A DNA stretch of 64,000 bases from Litchfieldella xinjiangensis (lineage in GTDB: Bacteria > Pseudomonadota > Gammaproteobacteria > Pseudomonadales > Halomonadaceae): assembly GCF_000759345.1 (NCBI RefSeq), contig NZ_JPZL01000003.1, positions 186,001 through 250,000 of the forward strand, in the 5' to 3' direction. The notes under the pieces are model-generated. The model was not told the DNA's origin. It ran no database searches and saw only the letters and a program-made list of their open reading frames with translations. Below, piece by piece: positions 55,768 through 64,000 of the stretch (its first letter is position 1; every line of letters begins with the position of its first letter). The translations under genes and the position numbers were made by a program.

Positions 55768-56691
55768 ATGACTCTAACAGAACTTCGCTACATCGTAACC
55801 TTGGCGCAGGAGCGTCACTTCGGCCGCGCGGCCGAGCGCTGCTTCGTGTCGCAACCCACCCTGTCGGTGGCGGTGAAGAAGCTCGAGGAGGAGCTTGGCG
55901 TGGCCCTGTTCGAGCGCTCCAAGTCTACCGTACAGGTCACCCCGTTGGGTGAGCAGATTGTCGAGCAGGCCCAACGGGTGCTCGAACAGAGCAGCGTGAT
56001 CAAGGAACTGGCCAACGCTGGCAAGGATCAGCTATCCAGCCCATTGCGTGTTGGCGCCATCTTCACCATCGGTCCCTATCTGTTTCCGCACCTGGTGCCT
56101 GAGCTGGCGCGTACGGCGCCGCAGATGCCACTCTATATCGAAGAGGGCTTCACCGCGCATCTGCGACGCAAGCTCAAGAGTGGCGAGCTCGATGCCATCA
56201 TCGTCGCCCTGCCTTTCACCGAAACCGATGTGCTGACCAAGCCGCTCTACGAAGAGCCTTTCGAAGTGCTGATGCCCGCCGAACACGTGTGGACGCAAAA
56301 GACCACGATCGACAAAGAGGACTTGCTCGACGAACGTCTGCTGCTGCTTGGCGAAGGTCACTGTTTTCGCGATCAAATCCTCGAGGCGTGCCCGGCCATC
56401 GGCAACCAGCTCAGCAGTCCCAGTAATACCCTGACTGCCGAAGGCGGATCACTGGAAACCATTCGCCATATGGTGGCCTCCAAGTTGGGTGTCACCGTCC
56501 TGCCGCGCTCGGCCATCGGCACCGGTCATTACGAAGCCGGCGTGCTGGAGAGCCGGCCTTTCACACCCGAGGCACCTTCACGCACCGTGGCGATCGCCTG
56601 GCGGGCGAGCTTCCCGCGACCCAAGGCCATCGATGCCCTGACCGACGCCATCGAACAGTGTCGCAACCTTCAGCAGCCCGAACCCGCGTGA
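55768..56691 (+). CDS. oxyR: Peroxide-responsive regulator OxyR
   Basis: LysR-type regulator of 307 residues. The N-terminal winged HTH (LTELRYIVTLAQERHFGRAAERC) is intact. The redox cysteines match E. coli numbering exactly: C199 and C208 in GHCFRDQILEACPA, whose disulphide activates the protein. A C25-type extra cysteine lies in the HTH, as in other OxyR. The start at 55768 is the family start; a frame beginning upstream is an extension. It is followed by recG with a 4-base overlap, the same order as in Pseudomonas. Confidence 0.95.
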   Translation: MTLTELRYIVTLAQERHFGRAAERCFVSQPTLSVAVKKLEEELGVALFERSKSTVQVTPLGEQIVEQAQRVLEQSSVIKELANAGKDQLSSPLRVGAIFTIGPYLFPHLVPELARTAPQMPLYIEEGFTAHLRRKLKSGELDAIIVALPFTETDVLTKPLYEEPFEVLMPAEHVWTQKTTIDKEDLLDERLLLLGEGHCFRDQILEACPAIGNQLSSPSNTLTAEGGSLETIRHMVASKLGVTVLPRSAIGTGHYEAGVLESRPFTPEAPSRTVAIAWRASFPRPKAIDALTDAIEQCRNLQQPEPA

Positions 56692-58769
56692 GCAGCCTTA
56701 CGCAGACGGTAAGCGCCCTCAGCGGGGTGGGCGAGGCGCTTGCCGCCAAGCTGGCCCGGCTGCGCATCGAGCAGGTCGCCGATCTGCTTTTCCATCTTCC
56801 CCTGCGTTACCAGGATCGCACGCGCATCACCCCCATCGCCACGCTGCGTGCCGGCCATGAAGCCGTGGTCGAGGGCGAGGTGGCGGCCAGCGACGTGGTC
56901 AAGGGGCGGCGGCGCAGCCTGCTGGTACGTCTCAAGGACGGATCGGGCATTCTCAGCCTGCGCTTTTTCCATTTCGCCCCGGCCCAGCAGCAGCAGTTCC
57001 AGGCCGGGGCCCGGGTGCGCTGTTTCGGGGAGGCACGCGCCGGTGCCACCGGATTGGAGATCTACCATCCGGAGTATCGTTTGCTCAAGGCCGACGATAC
57101 GCCGGTGGAGGAGCACCTCACCCCCATTTACCCGACCACCGAGGGGCTCCATCAGAGTCGTCTGCGCAGCCTGATCGCCCAAGCGCTGCGGCTGCTGGAT
57201 AGCGATGCTGCATCGCTGCCCGATTGGCTACCCACCGGGTTGCGGGAACGCTTTCATCTCCCCGAGCTGCATGCCTCGTTACGTTATCTCCACGAACCGC
57301 CCCCCGAAGCGGACATCGAGCGGCTCGCCGAGGGCCGCCACCCCGCCCAGCGGCGTCTGGCCATGGAAGAGCTGCTGGCCCATCAATTGAGCCTTCGCCA
57401 GGTGCGCCTGCGTATCCAGGCCGACGGCGCACCGTCCCTGCCCTCCGGGCGCAGCCTACAGGCACGTTTTCTGACCCAGTTGCCTTTCCCCCTGACCGGG
57501 GCACAGCAGCGCGTCCTCGACGAGATCGGCCATGACCTGGAGTGTCCCAGGCCGATGCTGCGCCTGGTACAAGGAGATGTCGGCTCGGGCAAGACCGTGG
57601 TCGCGGCGATGGCCGCCCTGCAGGCGATCGCCGGGGGCTGCCAGGCCGCCATGATGGCCCCCACCGAGATTCTCGCCGAGCAGCACTACCGGACCTTTCG
57701 CGACTGGCTGACCCCGCTGGGCATCGAGGTGGCGTGGCTGGCCGGCAAGCTCAAGGGCAAGGCACGCCTGGATGCCAAGGCGGCGATACAGGACGGCCGC
57801 GCGCAGATGGTGGTAGGAACCCATGCGCTGTTTCAGGGCGATGTGCATTTCCAGCGTCTGGGATTGGCAATCGTCGACGAACAACACCGCTTCGGCGTTC
57901 ACCAGCGCCTGGCGCTGCGCGAGAAGGGCGAGGCCGGCGGGCTGACCCCTCATCAGCTGGTAATGACGGCAACGCCGATTCCACGCACCCTGGCGATGAG
58001 CGCCTACGCCGACCTGGACGTCTCTGTCATCGACGAACTACCCCCGGGTCGCACCCCGGTACAGACCGTCGCGGTGCCCGACGAGCGTCGTCCCGAGGTC
58101 GTGACACGCATTCGCCAGGCCTGTGCCCAGGGGCGCCAGGCCTACTGGGTGTGCACCCTGATCGAGGAGTCCGATGCGCTGCAGTGCCAGGCTGCCGAAG
58201 CCACCCGCGAGGAGCTGACCGACGCCTTGCCGGAACTGGCCATCGGCCTGGTGCATGGTCGGATGAAGGCCGCCGACAAGGCGGACGTGATGGCGGCATT
58301 CAAGGCTGGCGAACTCGACCTGCTGGTCGCCACGACCGTCATCGAGGTAGGCGTCGATGTGCCCAACGCCAGCCTGATGATCATCGAGAACCCCGAACGT
58401 CTGGGGCTTTCGCAGCTTCATCAGTTGCGTGGCCGCGTGGGACGCGGCTCGACCGAAAGCTATTGCGTGCTGCTCTATCATCCCCCGCTCTCTGCACACT
58501 CCCGGGAGCGTCTGGCGGTCATGCGCGAAACCGGCGACGGCTTCCGCATCGCGGAGAAGGACCTGGAGTTACGTGGCCCGGGCGAGGTGCTGGGCACCCG
58601 CCAGACGGGACTTGCCCAGTTGAAGATTGCCGACCTGGAGCGCGACCGCGACCTGCTCGAGCGGATATCGGCCCTGGCCGTGGCGCTGCTCGACGAGGCC
58701 CCCGAAGCCAGCGAGCCCCTGATACGCCGCTGGCTGGGCGAAGAAGCCGGGCGCTACGGTCAGGTCTAG
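56688..58769 (+). CDS. recG: ATP-dependent DNA helicase RecG
   Basis: Branch-migrating helicase for stalled forks and Holliday junctions (693 residues with this start, the E. coli length). The N-terminal wedge domain begins ALSGVGEALAAKLARL, then Walker A GDVGSGKT, motif II VDEQHRFGV, and the late QLHQLRGRVGRG (motif VI). The GTG at 56688 overlaps the oxyR stop; an upstream GTG at 56658 is also open. Its end overlaps the convergent YccS-like gene by four bases. Confidence 0.95.
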   Translation: MSSLTQTVSALSGVGEALAAKLARLRIEQVADLLFHLPLRYQDRTRITPIATLRAGHEAVVEGEVAASDVVKGRRRSLLVRLKDGSGILSLRFFHFAPAQQQQFQAGARVRCFGEARAGATGLEIYHPEYRLLKADDTPVEEHLTPIYPTTEGLHQSRLRSLIAQALRLLDSDAASLPDWLPTGLRERFHLPELHASLRYLHEPPPEADIERLAEGRHPAQRRLAMEELLAHQLSLRQVRLRIQADGAPSLPSGRSLQARFLTQLPFPLTGAQQRVLDEIGHDLECPRPMLRLVQGDVGSGKTVVAAMAALQAIAGGCQAAMMAPTEILAEQHYRTFRDWLTPLGIEVAWLAGKLKGKARLDAKAAIQDGRAQMVVGTHALFQGDVHFQRLGLAIVDEQHRFGVHQRLALREKGEAGGLTPHQLVMTATPIPRTLAMSAYADLDVSVIDELPPGRTPVQTVAVPDERRPEVVTRIRQACAQGRQAYWVCTLIEESDALQCQAAEATREELTDALPELAIGLVHGRMKAADKADVMAAFKAGELDLLVATTVIEVGVDVPNASLMIIENPERLGLSQLHQLRGRVGRGSTESYCVLLYHPPLSAHSRERLAVMRETGDGFRIAEKDLELRGPGEVLGTRQTGLAQLKIADLERDRDLLERISALAVALLDEAPEASEPLIRRWLGEEAGRYGQV

Positions 58770-60988
58770 GCCGTCGGGGCGGGTGCGGGAGTCGTCTCGC
58801 GGCGCGTCTCCCTGCGCAGCGTGAGGCGCTCCGCCGCCTCGCCTAGCGCCCCCAGCATCCGACAGATCAGGCGTAGCTGGGTCTGCATGGGCCGGTAAGG
58901 GGCATCGTCGGGCGGCGCGTCCTGGTCGAGCATGGCCATCAACGTTTCCTGCTCGGCCTTGAGGTCACCGATCGGCCGACGCTCACGTAGCCGGGTGGCC
59001 AAGGCTTCGAGCAGCGTGGCAAGCCGATGCGCCACCGGCATCAGGCCGGCATCGAATTCGGCTTCCTCGACACGATGTCGATGCGCGCCAAGCGCCGAGA
59101 TATACCCCAGCAGCGTGTGCGACAGCACCAGGAAGCGAAAGCCATCGTCGGCGTCGTGCTTGCGCATGTGTCCCGGCTCCTGAAGCATGTTGCCGAGCAT
59201 GCTCGACAGGGCCGCATCGGCATTGTGCGCGTTGCGCCTTGCCAGGCGATAGGCCAGGTCGTCGGTCTTTCCAGCGTCGTACTGGTGAATGATTTCCTGC
59301 AGGTAACGACAACTGCCGAGCAGGGCACTGGCGGCTTCTCGATGAAGCTGGCGCCCCTGCCAGTCGGGCAGGATCAGTACCACGGCCAGACCTGCGATCA
59401 GCGCACCGACCAGCGTATCGAACAGTCGCGGCCAGATCAGATCGAAGCCATCGCCGACCTGGTTGAAGCTGCACAGCACCAACAGAGTGATCGCCGCAGT
59501 GGCTACCACGTAATGCTTCTCTCGCGTGGCGAAGAAGGCCACCCCGGCGACCACCGCGATCAGGGTCTGCAGCAAGGGGTGAGGAAACAGGCTGATCGAC
59601 GCCCAACCCACCACCAGGCCGATGATGGTGCCAACGATGCGCTGATGCAGGAAACGCCGTGTGGAGGCAAAGTTGGGACGACAGACGAACACTGCTGTGG
59701 TCAGCAGAATCCAGAAGCCCTGGCTCGGATGCACCAGGTGCAGGACGCCGTACCCCGCCAGCAGGGCCAACGGCAGCCGTATGGCATGGCGAAAGATCGG
59801 CGAGGCGAGCGTCAGGTGAAGCCGGATGCGCTCCCAACCATCGCGCAGGTTGCGTGGAGAGCGATCGAACAGGCTGCTGTCGCCCTCGACCCCCGCGTCG
59901 GGGTTGTACGCGGCAGAAAGTTGCTCCTCAAGCGTCGCCAGGTTATCGGCCAAGGCCTGTAACGGGTAGAGCAGTTCGCGCCAGGCCGGGTTGTGTAGCG
60001 CCCGAAGGTAGCTGATCGAGGCGCGCAGATCCTCGAGCGCCTGTTCGCTCTGGGCGTGATCGAAAGGCCGATTGAGCAGCAACGCCTTGCCGAGTCGCTT
60101 GCACGCCTGACCCTGCTGGTCGAGCAGCCGCTGGCAGCGAAACAGCACATCGTGGTGAAAGAACGCCTCGGTCAGCTGGGCATACGGATAGTGCGAGGAA
60201 CTGGCGCGCTCGTGGATATCCTGGGCGATGAAGTAGAGCCGCAGGTATCGATTGAGCTTGGGATCGCCCCGCTGCCCCTCGAGACGGCGGAAGATCATTT
60301 CCTTGGCCTGGTTCAAGGCCTCGACGACGCGGCCATTCTGACGCGCCACGGCCAGGCGGCGGGCCTCGACGTCCAGGCCGCGAAGCGGTTCGAACAGGTT
60401 CGATTTGACGATCAGGTATTCACCGAGCTGGCGGTAGACCTGGGCCAGGCTCTGCTTGACCGGCTGGCGCGAGAACAGTGCGCTCCACACCACCGAGATC
60501 AGGCCATACCCGGCCGCCCCCGACAACAGCAGTAGCGGCTGCCGCCACAGGCCTGTTTCAGACGCCCCGCCGCGATGCTCGAGCGCAATCATGGAGTAGA
60601 TGGCCAGGATCAACGTTCCCGAGGCGATGGTGGCATAGCGTTGCCCCAGCGCCCCCAGCATGATCAGCACGAAGGTCGACGCTGCCAAGCCCAGGGCAAA
60701 CAGCCAGGGCCAGGGATACAGCCACTGTACGGAGAGCGAGGCCGTGGCGAAACAGACCAGCGTGACCAGCAAGGCCTGGAGCCGGCCCTGCCAGCTGTCA
60801 TCGGTCTCGGACAGGGCACAGGCGATGATGCCCAGGAATAGCGGGATGACCAGTGCGATGTCCTGGCACAGCCAACTCAGCGCCAGCGCACCGCTGAAGG
60901 CCAGCAATACACGTAGGCTGTAGGCGAACTTGTCGAGCGTCCAGAGACGCCGCAGGGGAATCGAAAGCGAATTCGGCATGTCGGTCAC
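58766..60988 (-). CDS. YccS/FUSC-family inner-membrane protein
   Basis: A 740-residue protein with two blocks of membrane segments (about residues 20-175 and 395-545) separated by a long helical cytoplasmic region, and a helical C-terminal tail. The layout SLRVLLAFSGALALSW at the start and FWILLTTAVFVCRPNFASTRRFLHQRIVGTIIG in the second block is characteristic of YccS/fusaric-acid-resistance-like transporters. Function in cells is not settled (possible aromatic acid efflux). It follows the cyclodeaminase-like gene by three bases. Confidence 0.85.
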   Translation of the reverse strand: MTDMPNSLSIPLRRLWTLDKFAYSLRVLLAFSGALALSWLCQDIALVIPLFLGIIACALSETDDSWQGRLQALLVTLVCFATASLSVQWLYPWPWLFALGLAASTFVLIMLGALGQRYATIASGTLILAIYSMIALEHRGGASETGLWRQPLLLLSGAAGYGLISVVWSALFSRQPVKQSLAQVYRQLGEYLIVKSNLFEPLRGLDVEARRLAVARQNGRVVEALNQAKEMIFRRLEGQRGDPKLNRYLRLYFIAQDIHERASSSHYPYAQLTEAFFHHDVLFRCQRLLDQQGQACKRLGKALLLNRPFDHAQSEQALEDLRASISYLRALHNPAWRELLYPLQALADNLATLEEQLSAAYNPDAGVEGDSSLFDRSPRNLRDGWERIRLHLTLASPIFRHAIRLPLALLAGYGVLHLVHPSQGFWILLTTAVFVCRPNFASTRRFLHQRIVGTIIGLVVGWASISLFPHPLLQTLIAVVAGVAFFATREKHYVVATAAITLLVLCSFNQVGDGFDLIWPRLFDTLVGALIAGLAVVLILPDWQGRQLHREAASALLGSCRYLQEIIHQYDAGKTDDLAYRLARRNAHNADAALSSMLGNMLQEPGHMRKHDADDGFRFLVLSHTLLGYISALGAHRHRVEEAEFDAGLMPVAHRLATLLEALATRLRERRPIGDLKAEQETLMAMLDQDAPPDDAPYRPMQTQLRLICRMLGALGEAAERLTLRRETRRETTPAPAPTA

Positions 60989-60991
60989 ATC

Positions 60992-61588
60992 TCAAGCCAA
61001 CCTGTCGAGCCAGTCATCGGCCTCCCGCTGAAGGGTATGCCGTGCATCGGCCAGGGAGTGCCGCAACGCGTCATCGGTAACGCGCTCCAGATTGGCATCC
61101 AGGCCCACCAGTACCGCGCTCAGCCCGGCATGCAGCAACCGGGCGCCGGCCCGGGTATCGCTCTTGAGCGAAGCGGGTGTCCACGGCTCGGCTTGTTGGC
61201 ATAGCGCCAAGCCTTCGCAGCAAGCGCGGGCGATTCGCAGTGGGACCCGGCAGGCCTGCACGATCGCCTCCTGACGGGCGAGGTCTCGCTGGCGGGACTG
61301 CTCGGGCGTGTCGTGGGGCAGCCTTGTCGCCTCGAGATACGCCTCGAAGGCGGCCACATCGTCGTCGGCACTCTGGGCCAGGCTATCGCGCAAGGTATCA
61401 CCGCTGACGATCAACTCACCGCGCTCGTCGTCGGGATGGCGGGCATCCCCCAGGCGCAGCCCCTTGAGCGCCAGGGCCAGGCCGAAGTCGGCACTGACCG
61501 CCGCCGCCGCGCCGCAGCCCGGTGTCGAGCGCGATTCGATGGCATCGCGAAACGCCAACAACGGCAACTGCCAGACCGAATCGCTCAT
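60992..61588 (-). CDS. Stand-alone cyclodeaminase/cyclohydrolase (FTCD C-terminal) domain protein
   Basis: A 198-residue helical protein of the family that in FTCD makes methenyl-THF from formimino-THF. SRSTPGCGAAAAVSADFGLALALKGLRLG is the family's helix, and DDVAAFEAYLEATRLP resembles the folate-binding region. The formiminotransferase half is absent, as in bacterial stand-alone versions, which may act as methenyl-THF cyclohydrolases. A role in the folate flux of the betaine pathway is possible but the gene is 49 kb from it. It precedes the YccS-like gene in one transcript. Confidence 0.75.
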   Translation of the reverse strand: MSDSVWQLPLLAFRDAIESRSTPGCGAAAAVSADFGLALALKGLRLGDARHPDDERGELIVSGDTLRDSLAQSADDDVAAFEAYLEATRLPHDTPEQSRQRDLARQEAIVQACRVPLRIARACCEGLALCQQAEPWTPASLKSDTRAGARLLHAGLSAVLVGLDANLERVTDDALRHSLADARHTLQREADDWLDRLA

Positions 61589-61802
61589 CTCGAAAACTCC
61601 GCGACCAGCGCAGCGAACCTGGAGGATAGTCGCGGGGCGGGAGGCGCCGCCTTGAACCCGGCAAGCACGAAAGTGATAACGGTGATGGAGCTCGTAAGCA
61701 TGAGCAAGCGGGCCATGGGCGCTCCTGCGGGCAAAACCCTAGGGTAGCGCGACTGGGGCGTTTCGCCGAGGGCCGTCTCTGTTACTGGGTAGCCAAGGGT
61801 GC

Positions 61803-62159
61803 CTAGAGGCGCCGCAACAGCGATTGCAGTCGCTGCAAATCGGCCGAGTCGCCCACGAGACGAACATTGCCGGCCATCATGCCGTCGAGGAAGGCACGCT
61901 GGGTCGGCTTGCGGAGAATCCTTACCGCCGTGTCGGTATCGGCAAAGCGCAGTTCGAGATCGAGATCGATGGGCAGCCCGGGGCCGGTCTCGATGCCCTG
62001 GGGCGACATACGATAATGCCGGGCAATAGACAGGTCTTCGGTCGCGATACCCCAGTCGAGTCCGCGCATGTCGGCAAGCCTGTCGCGAAAGGCCGGTTTG
62101 CGACGCTGCGCACGCCTCAGTAACAGGCCAAGTAGCCAGAGCATCATGCGAAGTTTCAT
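61803..62159 (-). CDS. Small protein with N-terminal hydrophobic helix, possibly SCP2-like
   Basis: A 118-residue protein. A basic-flanked hydrophobic helix (KLRMMLWLLGLLLRR) at residues 2-16 could anchor it in the membrane. The rest has the beta-strand and helix pattern DLDLELRFADTDTAVRILR and GNVRLVGDSADLQRLQSLLRRL, which resembles SCP2-type lipid-binding folds. I do not recognise a named family with confidence. The ATG at 62159 is chosen because it starts at the hydrophobic helix. It is downstream of hupB beyond a terminator hairpin. Confidence 0.6.
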   Translation of the reverse strand: MKLRMMLWLLGLLLRRAQRRKPAFRDRLADMRGLDWGIATEDLSIARHYRMSPQGIETGPGLPIDLDLELRFADTDTAVRILRKPTQRAFLDGMMAGNVRLVGDSADLQRLQSLLRRL

Positions 62160-62171
62160 GAACACGTCCGA

Positions 62172-62208
62172 TAGAAAAGAAACTGCCGGCTGCCGAAACC
62201 GCAGCCGG
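62172..62208 (-). terminator. Terminator after hupB
   Basis: CCGGCTGC (62186-62193) pairs with GCAGCCGG (62201-62208) around a 7-base loop; on the minus strand a T-rich tract follows (62183-62172). Confidence 0.75.
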
Positions 62209-62244
62209 CGCGGCCTGATCATCCCCAGGCGAGGCAGCAGTGGC

Positions 62245-62520
62245 TTACTTGGCCACGGCGTCCTTGAGTGCCTTACCCGGCTTGAAGGCCACGGTCTTGC
62301 TGGCCGGAATGGTCAGGGGCTGACCGGTCTGTGGGTTCTTGCCGGTACGAGCGGCACGCTCGCGCACGGTGAACGAGCCGAAGCCGATCAAAGAGACGTC
62401 CTGGCCCTTGGACACGCTACCGGTAATCTCGTCGAGAATGACGTTGAGCACCTGGCTAGCCTTGTCCTTGGAAAGATCGGCACGCTCGGCAATCGCCGAG
62501 GCGAGTTCTGGTTTACGCAT
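62245..62520 (-). CDS. hupB: DNA-binding protein HU-beta
   Basis: Nucleoid protein HU (91 residues). MRKPELASAIAERADLSKDKA, LIGFGSFTVRERAARTGKNPQTG (the DNA-binding arms) and FKPGKALKDAV are all present. GGAGGG-type bases precede the ATG. HU bends and protects DNA and helps the compaction of the chromosome. The same neighbours (recG upstream, rubredoxin reductase beyond) occur in Pseudomonas. Confidence 0.97.
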   Translation of the reverse strand: MRKPELASAIAERADLSKDKASQVLNVILDEITGSVSKGQDVSLIGFGSFTVRERAARTGKNPQTGQPLTIPASKTVAFKPGKALKDAVAK

Positions 62521-62675
62521 ACAGCCCTCCTGGTTTATAGGTCACTAGCGGTGTTCGCCGCCGTTCTTGTTGTCACGACACGACGCCTTCGGCTGAAGGC
62601 GGTTTCCCTTGAACTATCGGCACCTGCGCCAGGATATTTAGCCCACGAGCCGCAGCGTGCCGGGCACCAACGCCC

Positions 62676-63836
62676 CTAGACTAGCAACGCCGGGGCCGCC
62701 CGCGCCAGTTCGACTTTCCGCCTGACACAGGCGCCTGTCAACGCAAAGCCAAGCAAGCTGCCGTCCTCGGATTCGGCCAGCGCCGTCAAGTCCCGGCCCT
62801 CCCCTTCGATGCGCCATCGTTCGGGAGAGGCTAGCGGGGGGTAGGCAACGACCGGACACAGGGGCGTCTTGACCACGACCGGCCAGGGCCCGTAGTGCAC
62901 GGCGGTGGGCGTGCCTGACAGCGTGGCGGCCAAGGCTTTGGCACTGGCCTGCAACGGTTGCACGTACATGGCGTTGACGCCGGCCACGCACGCCACGTCG
63001 CCCAGGGCGTATATATCCGGCGCCGACGTGGCCAGGTAACGGTCGGTATGGATGCCTGCGGCGCTGGTCTCGATGCCTGCCTCCTGGGCGAGGCGAGTCC
63101 GTGGCACCAGCCCAGTGGCCACCAGCACCAGATCGGCTTCCACCGTGTAACCGCCGGAGAGTGCCAACCCCACATCGGCACCCGACGTCTCGAGGCGCTC
63201 GACGGAGCGTCCCGATAGCAGTTCAATGCCGCCTTCCTCGAGTGCCTCACCCAGTGCCCTGCCCAGCGGCTCGGGGAGCAGGCGCGCCAGCGGCGTGGCC
63301 TCAGGGGCGATCAGCGTCACGCGATGCCCGCCCGCCGAGAGGTCGTTGGCAAACTCGCAGCCCACCAGGCCGGCCCCCACGATGGCGACTCGTGCACGGT
63401 TCCCGGCCCGCTCAAGGGCGGAATGAAAGCGCCGATAGTCATCGAGGTCGTTGATGGTATGCACCCGGGGCATCAACTCGTCGGGAATCGTCAACGGATG
63501 ACGTGGCGCAGCGCCAGTTGCCAGTACCAGCTGGCTATAGGGAAGCGTCTCTTCGCCCAGCCCGAGCGTATGCGCCTTGGGGTCCAGTCCAGTGACGGGC
63601 GTCTGGGTGCGCATCACGATACCCAATTGATCGGCCACCTCCAGCGCAGAGCGCTGGGCGAGCCGCTCGGGTGGCAGGCGCTTGGCAAAACCGGTCGACA
63701 GCAAGGGCTTGGCGTAGTCGTCACCGCTATCCGCCGTGATCAGGGTAATCGGCCGTTCGGCATCCATCGCCCGCAGTTGGCGGGCCAGTCCCAGACCGGC
63801 CATGCCGGTGCCGACTATGGTCAAGGGTTTGCTCAT
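62676..63836 (-). CDS. Rubredoxin-NAD(+) reductase-like FAD-dependent oxidoreductase
   Basis: A 386-residue flavoprotein of the AlkT/rubredoxin reductase group. The FAD motif is near the start (IVGTGMAGLGLARQLR), the NAD motif near residue 150 (VAIVGAGLVGCEFANDL), and the second FAD block is APDIYALGDVACVAG. The C-terminal helical part is typical of this group. No rubredoxin gene is visible in the window. The start at 63836 removes a 12-residue extension without conservation. It is divergent from the gene at the right edge. Confidence 0.85.
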   Translation of the reverse strand: MSKPLTIVGTGMAGLGLARQLRAMDAERPITLITADSGDDYAKPLLSTGFAKRLPPERLAQRSALEVADQLGIVMRTQTPVTGLDPKAHTLGLGEETLPYSQLVLATGAAPRHPLTIPDELMPRVHTINDLDDYRRFHSALERAGNRARVAIVGAGLVGCEFANDLSAGGHRVTLIAPEATPLARLLPEPLGRALGEALEEGGIELLSGRSVERLETSGADVGLALSGGYTVEADLVLVATGLVPRTRLAQEAGIETSAAGIHTDRYLATSAPDIYALGDVACVAGVNAMYVQPLQASAKALAATLSGTPTAVHYGPWPVVVKTPLCPVVAYPPLASPERWRIEGEGRDLTALAESEDGSLLGFALTGACVRRKVELARAAPALLV

Positions 63837-63909
63837 CGGATTTCCTGGCGAGGGGTCTCTCAAACCCCCCATGGTACACTACGCGCCCTCATCCCGACCG
63901 GAGACGAGC

Positions 63910-64000
63910 GTGCGTGACGACCCTAGGCCCGCGTCCTGCCGTTGGCCCTGCTGGCAGCCCATAGCGGCCAGTCGCCCCTTCATGAGCGCCGCCTGGTGGG
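63910..64000 (+). CDS. ubiC: Start of a probable chorismate lyase gene, cut by window edge
   Basis: Thirty codons are open from a GTG at 63910 (GGAG seven bases upstream) to the edge. The reading RPFMSAAWW near the visible end and the location after a rubredoxin reductase suggest UbiC, which makes 4-hydroxybenzoate for ubiquinone and lies near this place in Pseudomonas. Thirty residues are too few for a firm call. Confidence 0.4.
   Translation, partial: MRDDPRPASCRWPCWQPIAASRPFMSAAWW

Noticed and set aside
59027-59962. 311-residue open frame on the plus strand
   Set aside because: Antisense of the YccS-like gene; no ribosome site.

Overview
The window looks like a chromosomal segment of a halophilic gammaproteobacterium close to Halomonas/Chromohalobacter. 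The basis is gene content and order (an oxyR-recG-hupB-rubredoxin reductase block as in pseudomonads and relatives), high GC, acidic protein linkers, and a large glycine betaine catabolic island. The genus is inferred from family knowledge, not from a marker gene. No insertion sequence, prophage, CRISPR array or plasmid gene was seen.

Left edge (1-3341): a truncated chemoreceptor, a broken GntR-family regulator, a secreted CAP-domain protein and a flavin-fold stress protein.

Betaine island (3603-36374): this covers nearly the whole route from glycine betaine to glycine/serine plus disposal of the one-carbon units. A BCCT carrier (15944-17536) can import betaine. GbcA/GbcB demethylate it to dimethylglycine. 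DgcA/DgcB with their own EtfA/EtfB take dimethylglycine to sarcosine. SoxBDAG converts sarcosine to glycine and methylene-tetrahydrofolate, and GlyA makes serine. Formaldehyde goes to formate through FdhA, folate-bound formyl groups are released as formate by PurU, and an NAD-linked formate dehydrogenase with a fused diaphorase subunit oxidises formate to CO2. Unexplained members are a sodium/solute symporter, an EamA carrier, an M19 'dipeptidase' that has lost metal ligands, a DUF5943 protein and a small protein next to formate dehydrogenase. Two GlxA-type AraC regulators (GbdR and a second one) are divergently transcribed from a 503-base gap. Direct repeats of a TGTCGC-like hexamer exactly 21 bases apart sit in front of several island genes and look like their operators.

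Middle (36745-39913): an SDR enzyme, a small membrane protein, tRNA-Arg(CCG) with a 19-base copy of its own 5' end 162 bases away across a hairpin-rich segment, and a two-haem cytochrome c5-type protein.

Right half (39991-64000): mostly housekeeping genes: rep, trmL, a YfaZ-like porin, pyrE, a Crc-like inactive ExoIII homologue, rph, yicC, a GST, two MFS exporters, gmk-rpoZ-spoT-ridA, thpR, a PagL-like lipid A deacylase, an epimerase, oxyR, recG, a YccS-like protein, a stand-alone cyclodeaminase domain, hupB, a rubredoxin reductase, and the start of a probable ubiC. Intergenic hairpins mark most transcription unit ends.
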